In this document: positions 13,180-25,898 of the stretch, one piece after another | Layout of the letters: every line of letters begins with the position of its first letter | How positions within the stretch are numbered: position 1 is the stretch's first letter | Assembly (NCBI RefSeq): GCF_964199755.1 | Contig: NC_133914.1 | Location: 372,001-436,000, forward strand | DNA length: 64,000 nt | From: Larus michahellis | Taxonomy: Eukaryota > Chordata > Aves > Charadriiformes > Laridae | Direction of reading: 5' to 3' | Made by a program: the position numbers and the translations under genes | Notes under the pieces: generated by a model | What the model was told of the DNA's origin: nothing | The model's database searches: none | The model's input: the letters and a program-made list of their open reading frames with translations, nothing else

Positions 13180-13450
13180 TAAGAAAGTGAATTATGTTAC
13201 TCCCGGACGCGATAACTCAGGGCAGCTGTCAGCCACGGAGCTGCGGGATTAACCCTTCACGTCTGCCCCAGCAGCGGCACGGGAGGGTGGGGACGCTGCC
13301 AGCCCGCCGGGTGACAACTCCCTTGGCTCCCTGCTAAATTAAACATTGAATTGATTCACCTTTGTTATACAGCGGGATCAGCTGGTGAAGCCCAGCCGCG
13401 CTGTAAAAAGGAGTGAGTGAATAGGAGCGTTATTAGATGACAGGCGATGG
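13180..13450. promoter_or_regulatory. candidate conserved non-coding element in MACF1 intron
   Basis: An A+T-rich island with many intact homeodomain-like and GATA-like words, flanked by high-G+C DNA, and lacking repeat or coding character. Composition contrast is the only evidence. Confidence 0.25.
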
Positions 13451-16167
13451 CATCCCGGGTGCCTTCTGCTTTCCTCTCCGCCTTCCTCCTAGCGGGCGAA
13501 TCCCGACAGCCGTCTGCTGGGAGTGCCGGAGCAAAAACCTCCTCTGATAGCGAGGAGGGAAAAAAAATAAAGAAAGAAAAGGGGGAAAAAGCGAGGGAAG
13601 CATCCCCTCCAGCTGCAGCCGGAGTGCCAGGTAAACCGAGCTGCTCTGGGTGCAGCAGGGACAATGGCCACCGGCCTCCAGCCACCTGCCAGGGGCTGGC
13701 GCAGCACGATCGGGTGTCACAGGCGGCTCTCCAGGGACAGCCTGCGAGGAGGGAGAGGGCAGAGCCTCGGGAAAGAGTTTTGGAAAGAAGGGAGGGGGGA
13801 AAAAACCCACCGATCTGCACCCAGGTGCCACCATGCACCCACGGCCGGTGGGACCCACGCTGGCAAAGACACCCTCACCGGGGCCGGGTCAGCCCCGGAC
13901 CCACCGGAGCCGCCCCCTCTCCCTTCAGCAGGATTTTGAGCTCAATTTCTTTTCCAGGGATTGTTTGCAAAGCAGGTTTCCCTGCTTCCCTGCGTTACTT
14001 ACGGGGCTGGGTTAGCCACTGCCCTGGCGCTCGCTTTGTGCCCAGCCTCACCGCTTGAAATCCAAATAGAAGACAAAAGAGGGAAGTCAAGCGGAGCCAT
14101 GGAAAAGCACCACCCCTCCCAGCCGCCTCCAAGGGAAGCCGGCAGCTCCTTGGCGTCCCTGGGAGACTCGATTCGCCTCCGTCGGCGATCGATGGCAGAT
14201 GGTGGGACTCTGCTGGAGCCCCCAGAGGAGGCAACGCCGGAGCAGCTCAGCGTCCCTCCGTGCCGCACACCCCCACCGCAGAGGGAGAGAAATACCTTTC
14301 AGGGTGCCGAGTCCATCCAGGAACTTCTTGTACTTCTCCAAGTTCATTTTCCAGCCGAGCCCACCCCACTCCTCAGCTGGGCGGCATCGGGGCACCCACG
14401 AGCCCCAGACACTGTCCCCAGCTCGGCAGCCCCGCGCTGGCTTTGCCACCGTCGCCCTTTGACCACCGGGGAGCCCAGCACAGCCCTCCTGTTTCCTTAT
14501 TTGATGAGGCACATGAAAACCTCCCATGGCCAAGGCCACCCCCCTTTTTGCAAATGAGCCCAGCGCTACCAGCGAGCGCCCACCACCAGGGCTCCCTGCA
14601 TCCTTACCCCCACCCCACGCTGGAGGTTTCAGGGATTGTATGTCCCAGGGATATTTCCAGCAAGGAGCACGTTCGAGGGAATTGGGAGGGGAAGGAAAAA
14701 AAAAAAAACACAAAAAACAACTGGCTTTAAGATTTGAATGCAAGGACGGGGAAAACGCAGTCAGTGGGCAGAGTGCAGGGTCCTCATCCTCCTGGGAAGA
14801 GCCACCCTGGCGGCTCTGACACCAGCTCAGGAGAAGGCACCAGAAAAGTGCCATAAAGTGTTGGAAAAAAGGACAAGGCAAGACCCAGGAGGCAGGTCCC
14901 TCCTGCCTCCCCCCAACCCCGGCTCAACCTGCACCAGCAGCGAGGCACTTACAAAGCCGAAAGGAGATTTACTCGTTTTAAAGGAATTTTTGGCAGCAGG
15001 AACTAGCCCAGCATGATAGGAGGGGATCTGAATGCCCACCCCGCTCATCGCTGCCCTTCAGCAGGACTGGTGTCCACCGGGCATCTCCCAGCACTTCTGT
15101 CAAATCAAACAATAAATAATAATAATAATATCAGTAGCAGCAGTGTTGCAATGCGCTTGTCATGGTGCCAGACCATGTTCTCCCCGTGTCACCCCGCTGT
15201 CTCTCCGGAGAGATCCCAGCCGATTGCGCAAGACCCACCGCACGGGGCAGGATCTGCCCGTTTGGGCTCCGGCAGGGCCAGCACCTCCCGCGGCAGAGCC
15301 GTCCCGGCGCACCCGCACGGCGTGGGGAGCTTCGCTGGAGGGAGAGGAGAGAAACCCGAGCAAGGACCTGGTGCACGAGCTAAATCACCCTCCAGAAACC
15401 AGGGGTGGCAGCTCCCTGTGTCTTGGAGATTCCTCTTTTGCCCGGGTACCGGCACATGAATCCCCGGCTCCTTCACCGTGTGCTGAGGATGCAGATCCTC
15501 CCGTTGCCAAAGTGAGCAGCATCCCATGGCGATGCCCCACAAAAACATTAATAAAACCAGTTTGCACATCCGAGAGACCCTGGAGGGGGTTGCATGGCCC
15601 TGCTCCTCCGCAGCCCTGCGGACAGACGGACACCTCCGTGGGGACAGACACGCTCCGGGGGTATCACTTTCCATGGAGCGGAGCAAACCCCACAGGCCAG
15701 TTGCTGCTTGTGCCCCCGACAGCTGTTTGCCTGGGAACCGGGGAGCCAAAATCCCCCCTGGAGCTCCAAGGGGGAAGGTGGGGGCAGGTGGCGAGGTGCC
15801 CCCCCGACCCCCGCAGCCCCCCCATGCTCCAATTACACCGCTCTGCGCCCACTGCCGGGCTCGGTGGGGATGGAGGTGACACCCCGGGGACCCGCTGCCA
15901 TCGAAGGGAGCTGCCCGAGCCCCGAGGGACGCGTGGGTCCGCAGCAGGCGGGGTGGTGCCCGTTCACCCCGCTGAGAGGTAGCCCATGCGACTGCGGGCA
16001 AGTGGCCCCCTGGAATGGCAGCCCTCGCCAGCCAGCACGCCGCAGCCCGGCTGCCACCCCACAGACATCCCCCCCGCGCCCGCCGGCAGAGCCGGGAGCA
16101 GAATAAAGTTGTTGCGAGAAGCCAAGTTGTCACCACTAAAAATAGCACAATGGAATTTTCCTCTAAA

Positions 16168-16215
16168 GAAAAAAAAAAAAAAAAAAAGAAAAAGAAAATA
16201 GAAAAAAGAAAAAAC
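16168..16215. repeat. A-rich low-complexity run
   Basis: A run of about 18 A followed by GAAAAAGAAAATAGAAAAAAG. No CR1 or other element body is evident next to it. Confidence 0.85.
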
Positions 16216-19200
16216 CCTGCTTCTTGCTGACAAAGGGGCTACAAGAAGGAAGCCAGGAACAGCCCCGTGCAGGGGACACGGGGGGGACACCATGTCCATC
16301 CCCTCCATCACGGAGAGCGGAGCCCAGCACGGGGGAGTCAATATCCCAGTTTATCTCCATCCTCTCCTTCCCAGCAAAGCGGAGAGACCAGGCACCACCG
16401 GGATGGCCACCGGACACGTCAAGCAGGCAACCGCTCCAAAATTACAATGGTAGGAGGGAGAAATGGCTGCCCCCGGGGAGCGCTGGCCCCCCCAGCACCC
16501 CAGCTCTCCCCCCCCGCACCCACCGGGGCTTTGTACCTCCAGGGTGACAGGTAACCCCACACTCATAGGGGGTTCGGTGCCTCCCTCCTGCCCCGCTCCA
16601 CAATGCGCCATCTAACACCAGAGGGGTGTGGGAAGGCAGCTGAACCCCCACCAGACCCCCCTGAACCCCACGGCAGTGGGGAGAAGGGTCCTTCCCTCCT
16701 CCCGCCCCGAGGGGGTTACCGGGAAGCAGGACGGACTCTGCCAGACCCCATCCACAAGCATCCCGGCTCCCTGTCCCCGCCGGGAACGCCAGGAATTCCC
16801 AGCACAGGCAGGATCGATCGCTCCAGCTGGCTCGACGGTGCAGCGGGGCCGGGGGGAGCCGCAGGGAGCCCCCAGCTCCCGGGATGGCCACCGCACACCC
16901 GGCCGGCCAAGGAATCCCAGCATCTCCCAGCCCGGCAACTGCCCTCCGCAGCAAGAACGAGAAGCATCCCAAACAGCCGGCGAGGATGAAATATCTCCAC
17001 GTGCGGCGTCTGGAGCCGCCTGCAATTAAATCTCCTGCGCCATGGCTGTCTGTCACCCTCGCCCCAGGGCAGTGCCCCACGGGGGGGTTTTTTTGCTCCC
17101 CGATGTGCACACACGAGTCGGGGGGATGGCGGGGGACCACACTGCCCTTCCCCACCATCGCCAGCAGTGGGGCAGGGACCGTTCACATCATGCCAAGGGC
17201 GCTGGCAGAGCCTGGGCACAGACGTGTGACCCACGGCAGTGGCGGGAGCAAGCCTGGGATGCGGGATGCATTTATTTTAGGAGAGCCTCGCCGGCATGGC
17301 TGCAGCATCGCCGCTCCAGCCAGCCCCCAGCAGGGACAATGCGATGGCCGCGGCCACACCAGCTGTCCCCAGCATCACTCGTAGTGATCCTCGTATCGAA
17401 ACCAGGGAGGTGGTGCAGGGGCTGCTAATTCATGCTAATTAAGTAGCAGGGCAGCCGCCGGCAGCATGCGCGGTGCAGGACTGCTGGGATGGGGAGACGG
17501 CCTGGCCTTGCTCCGCAGGGAAAGGAGTCGCTCCCGCTGGATAGCTTTACCAGGACGGCTCCTGTAGCAAAATTGCCCAAGGTCAAGGCGAATCTCACTG
17601 CCACGGGAACCCTTGTATACAGTTTCCTGCAGGGAAAAATAAGCCGCTGGCAAAAGCACTTCTGAGAGGCCACCGTGGACCTGAAGAGTGATTAATAAAA
17701 ACCAAGACAGAAGTTACTCCCTTATGTGACACAACCAGAAGTCAGCACAAACATCCCAGCGGGACCAAGGCACGGCTCCGGGGCTGGGAGGCAGCAAGGG
17801 CAGAGCAAGGGGACGGGAGCGGGACAGGGCAGAGCCGGCTCTGTCCCCGACCGTGCCAGGACCCTGCCATCAGCCCGGGCTGGGGTCCCGGCAGAGCTCA
17901 AGGTGGGCAAGGGCAGGGTCTGGGAGAGGAGAAGACTCTCTTGGGTGCTGTAGAGGTGCAAAACACCCGTGGGAGGCTGGCGAAGCTTCCCCGGCACCAG
18001 TGCGAGCGGAGGAGGGCAGGGAAAGCCGGCGGCCGCAAGCGGCTGGGCACGGCGCCGGCAGGCCTGGGCTCACCGGAGGGAAACGGGGTCAAACAGGAAA
18101 TGAAAAATGGAAATGCAGCATGTCACGCACAGGGAAACAACAACAACGACAAAAAAAACGTGATTATGCTCTGGCAGCTCTCAGCCAGCCGCCCTGAACT
18201 CACTGGTCCAGACCGCTGATAAAGGGGGGTGACAGAAGGGCACTGCCAGCGCCGCAAAGCCACGGCTGCAGGGACCAGGGACGAACACAAGACACGCGTT
18301 GCAGACCGATGTGTCTCACCGCTGCCATACCCATGGATCCAGGGTCCCATCGGCACTGTCAGAGCAAGAGGGAGCCCCAGCCCATCCTGCCACCCCTCCC
18401 ACCGGGATCAGCATCCCGCTTCTCGCCCAAAATCTCCCAAACCATCTTGCCCAACAGCCCTCCCCTTCCAGGAATCGCTGGGCTTATCTGACCCAGAGGC
18501 TGGGCACACATCTCAGATCACATCCGAGGACTCGTTTTACCATGTCCACAGCCAGACACACACCAAATCTGATTGCCCGGCCTCCCAGCCCCACCACACA
18601 TCATCTCCTCCTCCTCAGGATGCCGACGCTGGAGGATCCCCCTCCCCGGCCCCCAAGCCGGGTGGGATCCATCCAGACGCACAAAAACCTACGACATGAG
18701 CTTGGAAATGAAACTTCCCGGCTCATTAACACAAGCATCCTCCGCGCTTTGCAAATGCTGCCGTGCAGGGGACCTCCTCGGCGCTTTCCCTCTGCGAGCT
18801 GGAGGCTGTTTGAACACCCCAAAACCCCAACAATGGGTCCCGCCCCCCCAGACAAGGGCAATGCCAAGATGTTAAATCCAGATTTTCCAGCAAGCCCCGA
18901 GAAAGAGCGTCCAGAAGGAGAAGGGGGAGCTCGAGGTCAGCATCCAGCAGGGATGCGGGACAGGGGACACCCAGGCCAGGGACAACGCTGATGGCAGGAC
19001 AGATGGCAAGAGCCGCCGGGGAGCCCAGCACCCTGCCTCCACCCTCGGCTCTCCCACGGCCACCCAGCAGCGGCTCCGCTGGTTCCCACCCCACCCGCAG
19101 CCTCCGACGGCATGGGAGAGGCGTGAGCCACCCATCGGGGTGCGGAGAGGAGCCAGTTTGTGGGTCCTGCCCACGGACACGCCACAGCTGGCTCCGCACC

Positions 19201-19256
19201 ACCACGCTGGGCACCTCCTGGGGGACAGCCACCACCAGCCCCAGAAATTAGGACCT

Positions 19257-19769
19257 GCCAGGAAGCAGTTCTGCGGAGAGGGACCTGGGAATCCTGGTGG
19301 ACGATAAGTTGCCCATGAGCCAGCAACGTGCCCTTGTTACGGAGCTCCGGAGATGCTCAGGGGACTGGAGCATCTCTGAGCTGAGGAAAGGCCGAGAGCC
19401 CCGGGGCTGTTCACTGGAGAAGAGCAGGCTGAGAGGGGATCTCAGCAATGCTCAGCAAGAGCTAACGGGCAGGGGGCAAGAGGATGGGGCCAGGCTCTTC
19501 TCAGTGGTGCCCGGGGACAGGACAAGGGGCAACGGGCACAAACTGGAACACGGGAAATTCCATCTGAACACGAGGAAAAACTTCTTTGCTGTGAGGCTGG
19601 CAGAGCCCTGGCACAGGCTGCCCAAGAGGTGTGGAGTCTCCTCTGGAGACAACCCAACCCCGCCTGGACGCCATCCCTGTGCGACCTGCTCTGGGTGACC
19701 CTGCTCTGGCAGGGGCTTGGATGAGATGGTCTCCAGAGGTCCCTTCCCACCCCTGCCATTGTGTGACTC
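19257..19769 (+). mobile_element. CR1 LINE fragment, 3' end intact
   Basis: The ORF2 tail and 3' UTR of CR1 lie in sense orientation: GGGACCTGGGAATCCTGGTG near the start, GAGAAGAGCAGGCTGAGAGG in the middle, then TGGGTGACCCTGCTCTGGCA and TGGTCTCCAGAGGTCCCTTC at the 3' end. An internal deletion joins the strand-specific ORF part to the later block at about 19345-19400. Frames are broken, so this is a dead copy. Confidence 0.92.
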
Positions 19770-20484
19770 CCACCGCGGCCCCGTTCACAGCTGCCATCCC
19801 TGGTGTGCCATCACACCCACCGCTGCGCCGCCTCGCCCCGCGGGCAGCTATTGCCTCATCTGCCCTGGAAAACTCAGCTGGCGCTGCCAGGATCCGTCCA
19901 CAGCACGGAGCTTCCCGAGGCAGCAATGCCCTGGGTACGGCCGAGCCGCAGGGAGGAGCGGGGACGGGCTGGATTTGAGCTCGGGGGACACGGTCCCACC
20001 ATGATGGGGGCAGCCCCGAGGAAACGCTACTGTCCCCGTGTTCCCCCGGGTGAGCAGAGCCTGCACCAGGCATCAGCCAGCCCTGCCCACGCTCCCCGTC
20101 ACGGGCACACAGCAGAGGCTGCTCATGGAAACCATCCCTGGGGAATATTAATGAGAACGTATCTGTGCGCCTTCCCAGAGAAGCGATGGATTCAGACCGA
20201 CGCTGCCCTGGTCACCCCCCTCAAACCAGAGCCACTGCAAAGCTGAAGGCTGAGCGGTCACAAATCCCACGCCGGGTGCCGGCTCTGCTCCCCAGTGCCC
20301 ACCGACACAGCTGGCTCATCCTCTGGTGCGATCTGCTCACCCCCAAAAAGTCTCTTCCTCCCAGGGCTTCCCTGGCCGAGCAGCGCTCCACGTCTTCCCG
20401 GCACTGCCCGGTGCATCCCTCCCGCCCCAGGCAGGAGCCACCTGAGCCCACAGCCCCGGGACGGCCACTCCGATGGGGCAAAAA

Positions 20485-20739
20485 ATGGCTCTATCAGGGT
20501 CCTCCCTCCTCCTGCTGCTTGTCCTCACCCTGTGCAGGAGCACCGGCAGCCCCAGCACGGAGGAGCTGCTCCGCACCCACCCCGAGCTCCGGCACAGCTT
20601 CTCCCCACACGGAGACAGGAGAAACTGGAAATTAAATCCCTTGCAGCTTCCACAGCCTGAATTTATCCGTTTTAGGTGCATACAAAGGGACTTATCACCC
20701 TGGTATTCAAACAACGGTGTTAAGACACTTGAAATTTAA
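20485..20739 (+). CDS. hypothetical small secreted peptide (84 aa), antisense within MACF1 intron
   Basis: I do not recognise this ORF. From the ATG at 20485 (context AAAAATGG; an in-frame ATG lies 12 bases upstream) it encodes a textbook-looking signal peptide: a short n-region MALSG, hydrophobic core SSLLLLLVLTL, and a likely cleavage after CRSTG. About 62 mature residues follow, with one dibasic site (GDRR, followed by NW) and one cysteine. The stop overlaps an AATAAA signal at 20739-20744, with a G/T-rich stretch 25-40 bases further on. Against it: Leu codons are easily made by CTC/CTG-rich bird DNA, no homologue comes to mind, and no promoter or splice structure was identified. It could be a single-exon lineage-specific gene, the last exon of a longer transcript, or chance. 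Confidence 0.3.
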   Translation: MALSGSSLLLLLVLTLCRSTGSPSTEELLRTHPELRHSFSPHGDRRNWKLNPLQLPQPEFIRFRCIQRDLSPWYSNNGVKTLEI

Positions 20740-20744
20740 ATAAA
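20739..20744 (+). terminator. AATAAA polyadenylation signal overlapping the small-ORF stop
   Basis: A canonical hexamer starts at the last base of the TAA stop, followed within 40 bases by a G/T-rich stretch. Confidence 0.35.
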
Positions 20745-23339
20745 ACCTCTTTTTCTACTTCCCTCTGGGAGGTTTCGTGCCGCTGGCATCAGCCACGGTA
20801 TGTCCAGAGCAGTCTAAACTTAGCTGACACAAGCGAGACGAGCCTGGAAAGGAGGTTGGCCAGAAACCAGCAGACGGAGGTCAAAGACTCTGGTCTCGCC
20901 CCGGAGCGTGAGCCGGGAAGGAAAAGGCTCTGATGGGAATGCGTGCAGGCAGTGCTGAGAAGAGGAACAGACAGAGAACAGCGCGAGCCCTTTCCGAAGG
21001 CCGGGCTCGGTGGCGAGTTGGCCGCTGAAACGGGATCAAAGCTTTCCAGCACTCGCTGCCGGCACGGCACCGTACACCGGCAGGAGCCGTGCCGCGTCTG
21101 GGTGACCCTGCCAGGGAGGTACCGCGGATGCGGCCACCTCACGCAGGCACCCACCGCCCCCACCTCCCCAGAGGCTCTTCTCTCTGGACCAGACGCACAT
21201 GGAAAGGAGGAGAAGCGGCCACCAGCCCCAGGACCTGTGAGCAGGGCTCAGCTGTGGTCCTGGTTCATTAACCGGGCACCAGGACGACGATGACAATTGC
21301 AATCGCTTCTGCCGATTTTGCAACCGGGAACGCCGGCGGGATGGCGACGGGAGGCACGAGCCTCTCGGCAAGGCCAGCCCTGCCCGGGAGGCACTGGCGG
21401 GCGCTTGGGATGGCGGTGACTCCACCGCGAAGGCAGCAGAAAGCCGGCCGGGCGAGGTGGGGTGGATCCTCTCACCTGAAAAACCACCAACTTCATTTTC
21501 CTGTTGGCCAAAACAAACACGAGGGAAACAGCACCTTCCACTGCGCGCTCGGGCTCCACCTCAGACCCCCAGGTCCGGCCACCCCCGGGGGCAGCCCAAG
21601 GCTCCCGTCACCTTCTTGAGTCCCCATTGATCTCTGGTCCCCGTCCTGTACCAGGGAAGCCAGTGACTCCCATGTGCATCCCAAAAAATCAGCGTTATCC
21701 AGGCCACAGGTGGAAAACCCAATGGCTTCCAGCCCAGCTTCCCCCGCGTTTGCTCGAGCCAGGGACTCTCCACTCTGACAGCGGCGTTCGGACACCCCTC
21801 CTCCTGGGTGATGAGGAGGAAGAAGGGCTTCCTCCCCGCTGGCAAGGAGTCATCGCCACACTGCCGGTCCCATCGGCGCTCTCACAGACCGCAGAAGCCT
21901 CATGCAACCCACTCAGGAACAACGTTTGTCCTTGCGGGATGAAATCCGCGCTGCCAGGCTGGCACAGCCACTCGGCTGCAGCAACCCGGCACCCACGGCA
22001 AGGGGTCCTCAAGCCCTGAGACCCCAGCGCAGGGCTCCAGACACCTCTAGTTGCATTTTTTATAGCAGAAGACAAGACAAGAGGGGAAAGAAAAAAAAAA
22101 AAAAAAAGGAGTTTCTTCCCACATGGGCACGGCCAGGACTGCTGCCCACCACCACGAAGGCTCCAAGGAGGGGTCCAACATGCCCTTGTTCATTTATCCA
22201 AGGGTCTGACACCTCCCAGGCTCTCCTCCGGTCCCTGGGAAGGTTGTTCCCTCCCTAACTGAAGTCAGGTTAGTCAGACAAGGTGACAAGCCATCCCGTG
22301 CTGTCCCAATCCAAACAAGCCAGACCACATGCTGGGCACCACGGAGCGGGCAGAGACGGCACCGGGGGTGGGAAAGGGCTTGTCTGACACTACAGCTCCA
22401 GATTTCTACACCTGGATCATGAAAAGGGTTAATTATCAAAAAGAAAGGATTTCACCAAGATTGATTAGTTAATGTTTACAGTTCTCCGAGCAGGGAAAGC
22501 GTGACCTGGAGCCTGGCAGCGCTGCCTGCACCCTTGCACTGCCTGGCGTCCCTGGGGGCTGCTGCAGCATGGAGCCACGGCCCGGCTCTTGCTTTCCAAC
22601 AGCGAGGGGCAGCATCCCCCAAAACACCATGGGACGTAGGTGCCACGGGAGCGGAGAGCTGCCCTGGGACGCTGACCCCGCTCGGCACCCCGTGTGCCCG
22701 CAGGAGGACGGAGCAGGACTTCCCTTCCTGCCCAGACCCCTCTGACTGGTGGCTCTGCCGTGGTGGCAGCATTCTGAGGGGCCCCCAAAAGCTCTGCCGT
22801 CACCCCCACACTGCCTTCGTCATCCTCACCTGCGGCAGCGGCGCTGCACGTCCCGGCATGTGCCGCGGCACCACGTTCCAGCGATGAGGCAAGAGGGGCT
22901 GGAAGCCGCCGTGCCTCCCCAGCGCGGCCCTGGGAAACTGGGCCAGACTGGTGAAGGTCTTGGAGATGGAGACCTTCCGGCTTCAAGTGCCGGGCACTGT
23001 TTGGGACACCACAACCCGGAGGGTGCCGTGTCCCCCCAGGATGCAAACAGACGGAGGAAGCCACACAGCTCTGCCATGCTCTAAGCACTGTGAGGCGGCA
23101 CCGGAGCCTTCAGCACCCCCAAAATCCCCCCCTTGAGCCCCATTCCCATCCCCGTGCTCAATCAACCCCCTGGGGACTGGGGTGCAGCGTCACGCAGCAG
23201 TCAGGTCTGCCGGGATGGGTGCCCCCGCAGCGCCCACGCCGCTGATGCACAACCTCCTTCCCCAGCACCCCGCTCCGCAGCAACGCAGCACACCTACCCG
23301 GCACCCCGGCAGCTCTCCTCTGCCTACGGTGGGTGGTTT

Positions 23340-23443
23340 TGTTGCTTGGGTTTTTTTTTTTCTGGTTTTTTTTGTTTTGTTTTGGTTTTTTTTTTGTTTT
23401 GTTTTTTTTTTGTTTTGTTTTTTTTTTTTTGTTTTTTTTTTAA
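23340..23443. repeat. T-rich low-complexity tract (TTTTGTTTTG)n
   Basis: About 100 bases of T runs broken by single G, ending in AATAAATC. It could be the tail of an old minus-strand retroelement, but no element body is visible. Confidence 0.85.
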
Positions 23444-25099
23444 TAAATCACAGGGATCTGCCAGCTGGTTAACCCCTGCTCAGCAGAGAAAAGCAGGATT
23501 TGCAGCTCACTGCGCCGGCTCCGGGACCCTTTCCGTGCCACCACCCTCCCTGCCTCCAGACCTGCCCCAGCTTGCTCCACGGCGGAGGCCCCGTTGCTCA
23601 AATTGGGGGTTTTTTAGGTTATTTTCTATTAGAAAGAGAAACGCAGGAAGGCATTCGCACCCTCCCCATGGCTCCTGGCATCGGCAGCACCAAGCGTCCT
23701 CCTGGCCTTCCCATGGCACAAGCTGGTGCCAGCAGCGCCGGGTCCGGGGTAGCCACCATGAGCCAGACACAGACCCCACGGGTCTCCCCACGCGGCTCGG
23801 CCCGCGGCAGTCACGTTTCAATGAAAACTCTCCATTTTTTGCAGGATTAAGAGGGGGAGGGGAGAAACCAGTAGAAAACTTGTTTCAGACAGGAAAAACC
23901 AAAGCGTTTAGAGGAGCTGCAATGGGGGGAAAGGGGGGAAGAGACAACGCGTCCACCAGCGCGGAGCCCAACAACCCAAACTGGGGGCTCCCACCCAGCC
24001 CTCCCAGTGCAGGTGGGACAGGGAGCTGGGAAGAGGTCGAAGGCAAAGGAAAGCTTTTTATACAGGATAAACACTCATTTCCCCCTACACCAAACAAGCA
24101 CCACAAACAAGATCAAACACCACCCAGCAGGGTATTTCCAAGCGACTCCCAGCTTTCTGCCATAACCCGCTGTAAAAATTAGGCATCACCTAAAAAACCC
24201 TCCTTCCCGGGGGAAACCGGCTGCTCAACGAAGGCACCGACAGCCGGAGCACGGGGCTGGCCCAGCCCAGCACTGCCGGCCGGTGGCATCGGCAGGCATT
24301 GTAATTTCATTTATTTTATTTTATTTTAGGAACAAAGCAAAACCGATGCAAACGACAGCTCTTTGCATGCCAGCCGCTGGCACCCGCCGCACCGTTTCCT
24401 GCGCGTCTCCACGCTCAACCCAACTACATCAAAGAGGCTTTTTATTAATAAAAACTTTGTCAAGTACTTGGAAAAGCGCTGGATAACGTGACTCGGCCTT
24501 GTCCAAAGCACCCGAAGAGGCTTTTATTCCCTGCTCCCTGTGAAAGCGGAGGGAGGCTGCGCGTTTCTCCCACCTCCAGGAGGTTTGAGTGGCACCCCCT
24601 GAATCAGGGAGATGGGGAATCCATTATTCCCCTTTCTCTGCAGGCAGAAAGGAAAAGGAAACGGGCGCCGCGAGCGCCTGGCTCCTCTCGACTCGGCCAT
24701 CCGCATTTTAAAGAGACTTGGCTGCTAAACTTACAAAACAGAGCGCGAGGAGCCCTGTGGGGCTGAAATCTGGGCTCCAAGACAAGTCTATCTCTGCAGC
24801 GAGGAGAAAAAAAATAATAATAATAATGGAAACGCATGCAACTCCCAGAGATGAGCCACCGACACCAAAACTGCACACTCACTGCCGGTACCGGCACAGC
24901 CGGCCCGGAGAGCGCCTCGGCCCTTCGTCCCTGCCCAGGTACGGCTCCGGGAGAGGGAGCCCGTCCCCGCAGGGGCTATGGGGACACCGGGGCAGCCGGA
25001 GCTGGGACAGGGGACGGTGGGTCCCTACGTACCTTATGCCACCCCAGGATAAGGGCACTGGGATGATGGATGCTCTGAGCAGCGAGGTGGGGTGCTGGG

Positions 25100-25545
25100 A
25101 TGCCAGGCACCCCACGCAGGGGACACTGAGCCCCCAGAAACCCCACGCAGGGGACGCAGGGACCCCAGGAACCCCAGAGAGGCACACTGGGCCCTCAAAC
25201 ACCCGACGCAGGGACCCCAGGACACCCACGCAGGGACACTAAGCCCCCAGGCAGCCCACGCAGGGGACACAGGGACACCAGCCATCCCACACAGGGGACA
25301 CCAGGGCCGCTCATCCCCTGGGCACCCCACGCAGTTCAGATGTGGGGACACTCAGCCCCCGGGCACCCCACAGAGGGGACACCTGGGAGGCTCTGCGCTC
25401 GGGCACCCCACGAAGAGACACCCTCCCCTGGGACACCCCACGCAGGGGACACTCATCCCTTGGCCACCCCCACGCAGGGGATACCGGGGACACTCGGTCC
25501 CCGGGCACCTCACGCCGGGGACACCGAGCCCCCCGGGGATGCTCA
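25100..25545. repeat. minisatellite, about 12 diverged copies of a 28-40 bp unit
   Basis: The unit is recognisable by CCCCACGCAGGGGACAC followed by a variable AGCCCCCGGG-like stretch. Copies begin near 25116, 25143, 25207, 25227, 25256, 25287, 25327, 25364, 25404, 25433, 25465 and 25505. It lies in the intron directly after MACF1 exon B. Open frames through it are repeat artefacts. Confidence 0.85.
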
Positions 25546-25703
25546 CCCCGACCATCCCGCCCAAGCGGGGCCCACGGGGACGCCCCCAGCGCGGACACCG
25601 GAGCCCCCACCGCCCCGGGCCGCAGTCACGCCACCGGCTCATCCCCCGCGGGGCGGCCCGGCCGCGCTCCAGGCCCCGCAACGGGTCCCCCCGCCCCCGG
25701 TAC

Positions 25704-25797
25704 CTTTGTAGCGCTCCAGCACGTCCTCGTAGGCCTGGACGAACTCCTTCTCCTGGCTGCGGTTGGCCGGGAGCAGCCCCGGCACGTACCCGGCCAT
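25704..25797 (-). CDS. MACF1: MACF1 alternative first coding exon B (dystonin-like MAGY N-terminus)
   Basis: This exon encodes 31 codons plus one base, starting MAGYVPGLLPANRSQEKE and ending QAYEDVLERYK at donor AAAG/gtaccg. Dystonin (the paralogue of MACF1) has an isoform starting MAGYL that carries the same QAYEDVLERYK block just before its actin-binding domain, so this is the corresponding short MACF1 start. The phase-1 donor is the same as that of the exon at 31113-31332, so either start can splice to the same actin-binding exon. The ATG (25795-25797) has a good context (GCCATGG). The exon sits inside its own G+C-rich promoter, about 5.5 kb downstream of exon A in the direction of transcription. 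A minisatellite starts about 150 bases beyond the donor. Confidence 0.85.
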
Positions 25798-25898
25798 GGC
25801 GGCCTTTGTGCCGGCGGCCTCGCTGCAGCTGCCGGCGCGGCGGCCAGGGCCGGTCTGCGCCCGGGCCGCTTCCGCCCGCGCCGCCGCCCGACCGCCGG

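Larger units (their letters stand above)
11403..19256. other. MACF1 intron: no confident exon; several A+T-rich islands and A-runs
   Basis: A+T-rich islands in G+C-rich DNA occur at about 11640-11770 (AAGTAAACAACAAACTCC and AATAAATTTGTAATCAAATG) and 13180-13450 (GAATTATGTTACTCCCGG, AATTGAATTGATTCACC-type sequence). They look like conserved non-coding elements but cannot be proved so here. A-rich runs lie at 14696-14722, 15111-15131 (AAT repeats) and 16168-16215. A weak candidate exon at 14298-14348 (minus) is discussed under findings. Confidence 0.4.
19770..25099. other. MACF1 intron: small ORF, T-rich and A-rich tracts, otherwise nothing recognised
   Basis: Apart from the ORF at 20485, this stretch holds an A run at 22089-22108, a T/TG-rich tract at 23340-23443, a (TTTTA)n patch at 24297-24329 and an AAT patch at 24806-24829. 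An A+T-rich island at about 22385-22490 (GGGTTAATTATCAAAAAG, GATTGATTAGTTAATG) resembles a conserved non-coding element. Confidence 0.4.

Noticed and set aside
22089-22108. A run considered as the tail of a retrogene
   Set aside because: No gene-like sequence or target duplication precedes it.
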